From assembly GCA_029288095.1 (NCBI GenBank), contig JARFPW010000284.1, positions 1-10,287 of the forward strand: a stretch of 10,287 bases of DNA. The letters are read 5' to 3'. Each line of letters begins with the position of its first letter. Position 1 is the first letter of the stretch. Of the stretch, positions 5,094-10,287 are shown piece after piece. The notes under the pieces were generated by a model that made no database searches, had not been told where the DNA came from, and worked only from the letters and a program-made list of their open reading frames with translations. A program made the translations under genes and the position numbers. The stretch comes from Gemmatimonadota bacterium (GTDB taxonomy: Bacteria; Gemmatimonadota; Gemmatimonadetes; Palauibacterales; Palauibacteraceae).

Positions 5094-5186
5094 ATGAGAG
5101 TCGCGGTAGTCGGCTCCGGGATCTCCGGTCTCGGAGCCGCGTGGCTCCTTTTACGGGGGCTCGGCTACCGCGGGGAGGTTAGGTGA
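5094..5186 (+). pseudogene. Remnant of an FAD/NAD-binding oxidoreductase N-terminus (30 codons), fused up to the DUF1295 gene
   Basis: Starting at ATG 5094, the peptide MRVAVVGSGISGLGAAWLLL is a textbook Rossmann beta-alpha-beta start with the GxGxxG dinucleotide loop of flavin amine-oxidase-like proteins. The frame then continues only with RGLGYRGEVR and stops at TGA 5184-5186, which overlaps the GTG start of the next gene. A functional enzyme would need about 400 more residues. From family knowledge, DUF1295 genes often lie beside an FAD-dependent oxidoreductase (COG2907 type), DUF1365 and a cyclopropane-fatty-acid-synthase-like methyltransferase. A deletion joining the start of the first to the region just before DUF1295 would give this structure. 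The alternative is a short translated leader that couples ribosomes to the DUF1295 gene; a metagenome misassembly is also possible. Confidence 0.55.
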
Positions 5187-5983
5187 ATCCACTCCAGCTT
5201 ATCTTCGTGGACTGGGCTCTGATGGCCCTCGTAATGGTTGGTCTGTGGCGTTGGCAGCTCCGGACTGGCGAGGCCGACGGAGTCGATCTCGGCTGGACGG
5301 CAGGCCTTGGTGTCGCCGCCGTGTTATACGCGGTGGGCCTCGACGGTGGCCTCCCGGAGCGTCGACTGCTCGTGGCCGTTCTGGCCGTTCTGTGGTCCGG
5401 CCGACTGGCGATCTACCTGTGGGACAGGGTTCGAACGCCGGGCGAGGATGGGCGGTATACGAGACTGCGGGCGGAGTGGGGAGTGGACGCCCACCGCAAG
5501 TTGTTCCGGTTCTATCAGATGCAGGCGGTTTCGGTTCCACTGCTGGCGGCCCAGTTCATGATGGCGATGCTTCACCCCGCGAGCGGACTGCGGGTGTGGG
5601 ACTTCCTCGGCGCAGCGGTCGTGATCCTGAGTGTCGGCGGCGAGGCTGTGGCCGACCGGCAGCTACACGCGTGGCGCAAAGATCCGACGAACCGCGGACA
5701 AACCTGCTCACACGGCTTATGGCGCTATTCCCGTCATCCGAACTACTTTTTTGAGTGGCTGCACTGGTGTGGGTACGTCGTGATCGCGATCGGTTCTCCC
5801 TGGTGGCCGGCCACGCTCGTCGTGCCGCTGATCATGTACGTACTGGTTCGCTATGTTACGGGCATTCCCCCCACGGAAGCACAGTCCGTCAGGAGTCGCG
5901 GTGATGACTACCGGCGCTACCAGCGCATGACGAACGCATTCTTCCCGGGCCCTCCCAGGCCCGATCCTATGAGTCCGGCTTGA
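5183..5983 (+). CDS. DUF1295 integral membrane protein (steroid 5-alpha-reductase/ICMT-like)
   Basis: A 266-residue inner-membrane protein. Hydrophobic segments are visible at about residues 8-22, 38-53, 60-80, 113-131, 138-156 and 193-226. The family signature is near the C-terminus: HGLWRYSRHPNYFFEWLHW (177-195) and TGIPPTEAQSVRSRGDDYRRYQ (226-247), ending in NAFFPGPP. These match the cofactor-binding end of steroid 5-alpha-reductase and isoprenylcysteine methyltransferase relatives, so NAD(P)H-dependent lipid reduction is plausible but not established for DUF1295. The GTG start at 5183 is supported by GGGGAGG (5172-5178) just upstream and by the normal family N-terminus. The stop overlaps the next start by 4 bp (TTGA), so it is co-translated with the DUF523-DUF1722 gene. 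In other bacteria DUF1295 genes travel with fatty-acid-modifying and photo-oxidative-stress genes; here the nearest such partner is reduced to a remnant. Confidence 0.85.
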   Translation: MNPLQLIFVDWALMALVMVGLWRWQLRTGEADGVDLGWTAGLGVAAVLYAVGLDGGLPERRLLVAVLAVLWSGRLAIYLWDRVRTPGEDGRYTRLRAEWGVDAHRKLFRFYQMQAVSVPLLAAQFMMAMLHPASGLRVWDFLGAAVVILSVGGEAVADRQLHAWRKDPTNRGQTCSHGLWRYSRHPNYFFEWLHWCGYVVIAIGSPWWPATLVVPLIMYVLVRYVTGIPPTEAQSVRSRGDDYRRYQRMTNAFFPGPPRPDPMSPA

Positions 5984-6942
5984 GCCTCCCGCGTCTCCGC
6001 CTGGGCATCTCGACATGTCTGCTGGGCGAGAACGTTCGCTACGACGGCGGTCACAAGCGCAACGCGTTCCTGATGGACACGCTCGGCGAATACGTGACCT
6101 GGGTGTCCGTATGCCCCGAGGTCGAGATCGGGATGAGCACGCCTCGGCCTCCGATCCGCCTGGAGCGCGCGAACGGCGACGGCGTCCGGCTCGTGATGCC
6201 GGACAGCGGCGATGACCTGACGGATCGGATGACGACGTACTCAGAGCGCAGGGTCGAAGCGCTGCGCGACGAACACCTCTCCGGGTACGTACTCAAGAGC
6301 GGATCCCCGAGCTGCGGGATGGAACGGGTGCGGCTGTACGATGCCAATGGAGTCCCATCGCGTGACGGCGTCGGCCTGTTCGCCGATGCGCTGCTCACCT
6401 ACATGCCGCAGCTGCCCGTCGAGGAGGAGGGGCGCCTGAACGACGCCCGCCTGCGCGAAAACTTCATCACTCGGATCTTCGCCCGCGCGCGCTGGCTGGC
6501 GTTATCGGACACGGGATTTACGATCTCCGGCCTCATGGAATACCACGCGCGCCACAAATACCTGCTGATGTCGCGGAATCCGTCGGCTGCCCGCGAGCTG
6601 GGCCGCCTGCTCGCGACGGCACCGCGGGGCGCGGGCGAGGTGGCTACCCTTGCGACTGACTATGAACAGCAGTTCAGCGAGGCCCTGCGTAAGCTGCCCA
6701 GCCGCGGACGTCACACCAACGTCCTTCAGCACCTGGCGGGATACGTCTCCGACGACATCGATCGCGGGGACCGCACGGAGCTGACCGAGGCGATCGAAGG
6801 CTACCGGGCAGGACTTGTGCCTCTCATCGTGCCCGTGGTTCTCATCCGGCACTACGTGCGCCGACTCGACGTCGAGTACCTGGCGGATCAGGTCTACCTG
6901 AATCCGCACCCTTACGAGTTGATGCTGCTCAACCACGTCTAG
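5980..6942 (+). CDS. DUF523-DUF1722 fusion protein (TudS-like domain plus YbgA domain)
   Basis: A 320-residue cytoplasmic protein of two domains. DUF523 (about residues 5-145): LGISTCLLGENVRYDGGHK (8-26), VSVCPEVEIGMSTPRPPIRL (42-61), VLKSGSPSCGM (104-114). Its three cysteines, Cys13, Cys45 and Cys112, are placed like the [4Fe-4S] ligands of TudS thiouracil desulfidase, a characterised DUF523 member. DUF1722 (about 165-320): MEYHARHKYLLMSRNP (186-201), VLQHLAGYVSDDID (248-261), LIRHYVRRLDVEYLADQVYLNPHPYEL (288-314). In E. coli the DUF1722 gene ybgA lies beside the photolyase gene phr, and here a photolyase lies about 1.6 kb upstream on the same strand. The start is TTG at 5980, overlapping the DUF1295 stop (TTGA); this gives the usual N-terminus and no better start is seen. 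A role in repairing or salvaging modified thio-bases or photodamage is an inference. Confidence 0.9.
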   Translation: MSLPRLRLGISTCLLGENVRYDGGHKRNAFLMDTLGEYVTWVSVCPEVEIGMSTPRPPIRLERANGDGVRLVMPDSGDDLTDRMTTYSERRVEALRDEHLSGYVLKSGSPSCGMERVRLYDANGVPSRDGVGLFADALLTYMPQLPVEEEGRLNDARLRENFITRIFARARWLALSDTGFTISGLMEYHARHKYLLMSRNPSAARELGRLLATAPRGAGEVATLATDYEQQFSEALRKLPSRGRHTNVLQHLAGYVSDDIDRGDRTELTEAIEGYRAGLVPLIVPVVLIRHYVRRLDVEYLADQVYLNPHPYELMLLNHV

Positions 6943-6951
6943 ACGACGCAG

Positions 6952-6982
6952 TTGGCATCATCATCGGCAGGTTGAATATATT
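6952..6982 (+). promoter_or_regulatory. Candidate promoter for the TPR lipoprotein gene
   Basis: TATATT (6977-6982; 5 of 6 matches to TATAAT) lies in the AT-rich part of the 100-bp gap between the DUF523-DUF1722 and TPR genes. TTGGCA (6952-6957) could be the -35 box, but the spacer of 19 bp is long. The heptamer GTTGAAT occurs twice here (6971-6977 and 6989-6995). Confidence 0.35.
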
Positions 6983-7042
6983 GGATCCGTTGAATCCGGT
7001 ATTCCTCGACGGACGTCGATCCCCGCAGGAGGCTTGATCATC

Positions 7043-8689
7043 ATGGGTCCGAGTCGCTCTCTACGTACGCTGTTGCTCCTTTCTGCCACGCCTTTCCTGC
7101 TCGGAGCCTGCCGGACGGCAGATTCAGGTGCGGAAGCCGAAGTCAGGCTGTACGACGACCTGGGTGACTTTCACCGCCCGATTACGACGACTTCGGATCA
7201 GGCCCAGGCATACTTCGATCAGGGTATGCGATTGCAGTATGCGTTCAATCACCCCGAGGCGATCCGCGCCTACGAACAGGCGCTTGTATTCGACGGCGAA
7301 TGCGCCATGTGCTGGTGGGGAATCGCGCTCGCCTCTGGCCCCAACATCAACGCTCCGATGGACGAGTCCGGAGCCGAGCGTGCCGTGTCGGCCATCGAGG
7401 AAGCGCGTGCCCGCATGGAGGGCCTCAGCCCGGCCGAACAGAGTCTGATCGAGACGCTGGCCGTTCGGTATGGTGGGGATCCGCTGGCCAACCGGGTCGC
7501 GCTGGACTCGGCCTGGGCAGAGGTCATGGAAGGCGCGGCAGCGGCGTTTCCGGGGGACGCCGACGTGTTGACACTGTACGCCGCCTCGCAGATGAACCTC
7601 AGCCCCTGGCACTATTGGGAGGGACCGTACGACGATCGAACGGCCCGTCCTGGCACCGAGGCGTTCGTGGCCTCATTGGAAGCCGCTCTCGAACTCGACG
7701 TCGATCATCCGGGAGCGTGCCACTACCTGATTCACGCGGTCGAGGCGGCGTATCCGGAACGCGCCGTGGAGTGTGCGGATCGGCTGGCGGCGTTGATGCC
7801 GGGTGCGGGACACCTCGTCCATATGCCCGGCCACATCTATCTGCGTGTTGGACGCTATGCGGATGCGGTCGAAGCCAATCGCCATGCGGTCCACTCGGAC
7901 GAGACGTACATCGCGGACCTGGGCCCCATCAACATCTTTACGAGCGCCTACTACCCGCACAACTACCATTTCCTGAACTTCGCCGCGACGATGGCGGGGA
8001 TGAGCGAGACCGCGATCGAGGCAGCGGAAATTCTGCCCGAGAAGATCGCCCTCGAGGTGGCGGAGGCGGTGGGTTGGATTCAGCTCGCCGTGGCGACACC
8101 GCAGCTCACTGATGTCACCTTCGGGAGATGGCAGGAAGTCCTCGCTCGTGACGCGCCAGCGCCCAGTTTGCCGGTCGCCCAGTTGCTGCACCACTACGCG
8201 CGAGGCGTGGCCCACGCGGCGCTGGGCAACCCTGATGCGGCGGGCGCCTCACTCGATTCGCTGCGCGCGGCAGGCGAACAGGTGCTGTCCAACGAAGTTC
8301 TCGTGGACCTCGTGCCGATTCCGGCGATCGCCGAACACGCGTTGGCGGGGGAGATCGAGTTGCGGGCCGGCCAGGCAGACGCCTCGGTCGCGCACTTCTT
8401 CGCGGCAGCCGACATCGAGGATACGATGGTCTACCTGGAGCCTCCCCTGTGGTACTACCCGATTCGCTGGTCACTCGGGCGGGCGCTGCTTGAGGCGGGA
8501 CGTCCGGCGGACGCTGAGCGCGCGTATCGTGAGAGCCTGGCGAAGTTTCCCGGGAACGGCTGGTCGCTGTACGGCCTGGCCGAGAGTCTGGACGCGCAAG
8601 GACGTACGGACGAAGCGGCAGAGACCAGGGATCAGTTCGAAGCAGCGTGGCAGGCGGCCGACGTTACGATATCGGCGTCGCGCATGTAG
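7043..8689 (+). CDS. TPR-repeat lipoprotein of unknown function
   Basis: A 548-residue exported lipoprotein. The start is ATG 7043, with AGGAGG (7027-7032) ten bases ahead; the in-frame TTG at 7034 lies too close to that site. The signal ends in the lipobox LLGAC with Cys23 as lipidation site. Tetratricopeptide-like helices are visible at about 54-85 (YFDQGMRLQYAFNHPEAIRAYEQAL), 263-290 and through the last 170 residues (GNPDAAGASL, AGQADASVAHFF, AGRPADAERAYRESLAKFPGN, AQGRTDEAAETRDQF). Between them is a block known from uncharacterised homologues: CAMCWWG (87-93), GACHYLIHAVEA (224-235) and GHLVHMPGHIYLRVGRYADA (256-275). These give a cluster of Cys and His residues (Cys87, Cys90, Cys226, His227, His231, His257, His260, His264) that could bind metal. 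It lies alone between an intergenic promoter candidate and convergent minus-strand genes 10 bp away. Function is not known. Confidence 0.88.
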   Translation: MGPSRSLRTLLLLSATPFLLGACRTADSGAEAEVRLYDDLGDFHRPITTTSDQAQAYFDQGMRLQYAFNHPEAIRAYEQALVFDGECAMCWWGIALASGPNINAPMDESGAERAVSAIEEARARMEGLSPAEQSLIETLAVRYGGDPLANRVALDSAWAEVMEGAAAAFPGDADVLTLYAASQMNLSPWHYWEGPYDDRTARPGTEAFVASLEAALELDVDHPGACHYLIHAVEAAYPERAVECADRLAALMPGAGHLVHMPGHIYLRVGRYADAVEANRHAVHSDETYIADLGPINIFTSAYYPHNYHFLNFAATMAGMSETAIEAAEILPEKIALEVAEAVGWIQLAVATPQLTDVTFGRWQEVLARDAPAPSLPVAQLLHHYARGVAHAALGNPDAAGASLDSLRAAGEQVLSNEVLVDLVPIPAIAEHALAGEIELRAGQADASVAHFFAAADIEDTMVYLEPPLWYYPIRWSLGRALLEAGRPADAERAYRESLAKFPGNGWSLYGLAESLDAQGRTDEAAETRDQFEAAWQAADVTISASRM

Positions 8690-8699
8690 CAGGCCGGGC

Positions 8700-8978
8700 T
8701 CAGGCGGCGCTGGGGGGCAACCCTCCCTCGCCGTAGGCCCGGAATTCGGCCGTGTCGAGGTCTCCGTCGAGGAGACCGGTGAGTTTCAGACGGGCGCTGT
8801 GACCGAAGAACAGGGCCGTGTCTCGCAACTCGAAGATGGATCCGATGTCCGTTTCCGCGAGCGGATGTCCGGACGCCGGCAGCAGAATCGTGACCAGGTA
8901 GCGGTCTCCATCACGAATCGCGTTTGCGCCGACAGCGACGATCTTGTCATCCGCCACCCGCCGAATCTCGGAAGCCAT
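8700..8978 (-). CDS. Small protein of unknown function (92 aa)
   Basis: I do not recognise this 92-residue protein. It has regular beta-strand-like segments (DKIVAVGANAIRD at 11-23, DRYLVTILLPA at 25-35, SARLKLTGLLDG at 61-72), several acidic residues and no cysteine, signal peptide or membrane segment, so it is probably a small cytoplasmic protein. Its ATG (8978) shares one base with the stop of the upstream 45-codon gene (TAATG arrangement), which argues that both are real and translationally coupled. It converges on the TPR lipoprotein gene, the two stops being 10 bp apart. Confidence 0.55.
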   Translation of the reverse strand: MASEIRRVADDKIVAVGANAIRDGDRYLVTILLPASGHPLAETDIGSIFELRDTALFFGHSARLKLTGLLDGDLDTAEFRAYGEGGLPPSAA

Positions 8979-9115
8979 TAGCGCGTCCGTTCGTCGATCG
9001 GTGCCTGGTGATCCGAGTCCACGCGAGCCTGTACGGTGCCCCGATCCGCCAAGATCTCCGTAACGGCCGCGTGAACCTCGGACCCCAGTTCCGTTTCTGT
9101 CGTGCGCTGCGCCAT
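8978..9115 (-). CDS. Very small protein of unknown function (45 aa)
   Basis: This ORF encodes MAQRTTETELGSEVHAAVTE, then ILADRGTVQARVDSDHQAPI and DERTR: a hydrophilic, acidic peptide, probably helical in its first half, with no recognised domain. Support for translation comes from a GGGGAG ribosome-binding site a few bases upstream of the ATG and from the one-base stop/start overlap with the 92-codon gene that follows. No in-frame start lies further upstream before a stop. It begins 67 bp after the end of the beta-propeller gene on the same strand and may share its transcript. The two small genes could also be halves of one original gene, but nothing in the sequence shows a frameshift. Confidence 0.5.
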   Translation of the reverse strand: MAQRTTETELGSEVHAAVTEILADRGTVQARVDSDHQAPIDERTR

Positions 9116-9182
9116 CCAGCTCCCCTGTGATTGGGCGTTAACACAACCCTCATTTAACTAGGTGCCGCTCGAGCCCCATAAG

Positions 9183-10253
9183 TCACAGCGGCTCGGGCAG
9201 TTCGTGCCGGCGGACCTCGACGACAGGATTGTGCCGGATCGTGTAAAGGTCTCTCCCATCAGGTGATACGGCGATCGCGATCGCATCGTGATCCAGATCG
9301 AGCGCTCCAACGAAATCGCCACTCCACCGGAAGACGTGCACCTGGTCGGCATACGCGGCGTCTTCGCGCCACACGTGGGGGTCCCGTCCCGAGAACAGCG
9401 CGTAGATCGCCTCGTCCGTGACGGCCAGGTCGATGTAGCCAGACGGCGAGTCGGACGTCACGAAGCCGGTCTTTCTACTGACCTCAGGATTCAGCTCGAC
9501 AGGCGGTTCCACAAAACCCTGTGAAACTCCGTGCCTATCGAACAGCTCTACTCGCGTGAACATCCTCGACGCGAACGCGAAGCGATCTCTCGCCGGAGTA
9601 CCCTGGAGCGCTCCCTGGTGAAGAAACTGTATCTGCTGCGGCGCCATGCCGTCCGGGGCTGGCGGCAGTGCACCGGCGGCGCGGATCAGGCGTCCCTGGA
9701 GATCGAGGTGGCCCAGCCGCTTGTCAAACATTCCGGTCGCCAGGATCTCCCTGTCCCCGAGATGGATCGGCTCGAAAACGCCGATGCCCTGCTCGTACGT
9801 GAGCGTTCGGGTCTCGCGACGGCGGAGATCCGTGCTTGCGGGCGGCTGTGTGCTGAACAGCGTGCTACGCTGACTGTTCAGGTCGTGGACCCAGAATGCA
9901 TCACCGCCGGGCAGTACATCCAGTGACCGCGGGCCCTGAAACTCACCGGGTCCGTCGCCCCGAGACCCGAAGGACTCGAGCAACGCCCCGCTCCCGGAGT
10001 CGAGTATGTGGACCGCCTGAGCAGCAAGTGCGTCCAGGACGATCAGGCGGTCGCCGGCGACCGCCACCCGCATCGGCAGGCCCAGCACGGCCCCGTCGTA
10101 CACCGGCTGACTGGACAGTGTGGTCCCGGCGACGGGTGCAACCGTCGCCACCGGAGACCCGGGCGGATCGGAAGGAAGTGCTCCACTCGTGGCGACCAGT
10201 CCGGCGCCGGCAAGCAGGAGGAGGCCGAACGTCTGTGGGGTTGTCTTGCTCAT
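9183..10253 (-). CDS. Secreted 6-bladed beta-propeller protein (NHL/TolB-like)
   Basis: A 356-residue exported protein. The N-terminus MSKTTPQTFGLLLLAGAGLV is a Sec signal peptide with cleavage near residues 23-26; no lipobox cysteine is present. The rest shows repeated propeller strands: RVAVAGDRLIVLDALAAQAV (62-81), a conserved GSRGDGPGEFQGPRSLDVLP (96-115), WVHDLNSQRSTLF (121-133), IDLAVTDEAIYALFSG and AIAVSPDGRDLYTI near the end. GxxGxGPGEF followed by P..l is the hallmark of 6-bladed beta-propeller proteins of the BF3164-like family, abundant in Gemmatimonadota and Bacteroidota. Function is unknown; surface sensing or binding roles are usual guesses. The ATG at 10253 has AGGTG five bases upstream. 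It is probably the first gene of a minus-strand set that includes the two small genes that follow. Confidence 0.85.
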   Translation of the reverse strand: MSKTTPQTFGLLLLAGAGLVATSGALPSDPPGSPVATVAPVAGTTLSSQPVYDGAVLGLPMRVAVAGDRLIVLDALAAQAVHILDSGSGALLESFGSRGDGPGEFQGPRSLDVLPGGDAFWVHDLNSQRSTLFSTQPPASTDLRRRETRTLTYEQGIGVFEPIHLGDREILATGMFDKRLGHLDLQGRLIRAAGALPPAPDGMAPQQIQFLHQGALQGTPARDRFAFASRMFTRVELFDRHGVSQGFVEPPVELNPEVSRKTGFVTSDSPSGYIDLAVTDEAIYALFSGRDPHVWREDAAYADQVHVFRWSGDFVGALDLDHDAIAIAVSPDGRDLYTIRHNPVVEVRRHELPEPL

Positions 10254-10287
10254 GGTTCACCTGTCTCGGGTCGTTGGGGGGCTCAGC

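Noticed and set aside
4460..5095. 211-codon antisense frame over the outer-membrane barrel gene
   Set aside because: The sense strand has a signal peptide, barrel pattern and good ribosome-binding site; the antisense product has none.
6936..6945. CGTCTAGACG palindrome at the stop of the DUF523-DUF1722 gene, sharing GTCTAG with the 4426-4459 element
   Set aside because: Only ten bases long and overlapping coding sequence; the shared hexamer is too short to claim a common regulator.
7300..8112. 270-codon frame within the TPR lipoprotein gene in another frame
   Set aside because: Its protein is a low-complexity Gly/Arg/Ser mixture typical of an out-of-frame reading of GC-rich DNA.
8947..9153. 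68-codon minus-strand frame overlapping the two small genes
   Set aside because: Arg/Trp-rich out-of-frame product; the 45-codon frame has the better ribosome-binding site and the coupled stop/start.

Overview
The window is about 10.3 kb of GC-rich, gene-dense bacterial chromosome. Its gene content (secreted 6-bladed beta-propeller with a GSRGDGPGEF motif, TPR lipoprotein with a CxxCWWG segment, DUF1295 membrane protein, a small outer-membrane barrel) points to a diderm environmental bacterium. Gemmatimonadota is my best guess, from general resemblance of the proteins only. No rRNA, tRNA, CRISPR array, transposase or phage gene is visible.

Left part (1-2152, minus strand): two phosphofructokinase genes of the same superfamily lie head to tail, 3 bp apart. 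The first transcribed (2152-962) has the GGDDT plus PKTMDND combination of pyrophosphate-dependent enzymes. The second (958 to the left edge, incomplete) has GGDGS plus PKTIDND, as in ATP-dependent group III enzymes. The cell may therefore carry a reversible and an irreversible version of the same glycolytic step in one operon.

Metal-response part (2153-2890, plus strand): an ArsR/SmtB-family repressor gene, probably leaderless, sits under a consensus -35 box and a perfect 9-bp inverted repeat. It is followed by a second copy of the same operator core and then by a 53-codon ORF encoding a protein with 16 cysteines. I read this as a metallothionein with its own metal sensor. It resembles the cyanobacterial smtB-smtA pair in concept, but the sensor has thiolate-type (arsenic/soft metal) sites. 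This is the most interesting system in the window.

Light/DNA-damage part (2895-6942, plus strand): a divergent class II CPD photolyase homologue; an intergenic three-part palindrome; a small outer-membrane beta-barrel; a 30-codon remnant of an FAD/NAD-binding oxidoreductase; a DUF1295 membrane protein; and a DUF523-DUF1722 fusion. The last two overlap by 4 bp and are certainly co-transcribed. Photolyases and DUF1722 (YbgA) proteins are neighbours in E. coli and elsewhere.

Right part (6943-10287): a TPR lipoprotein on the plus strand converges on a minus-strand set: a secreted beta-propeller protein, then two small overlapping unknown genes (45 and 92 residues).
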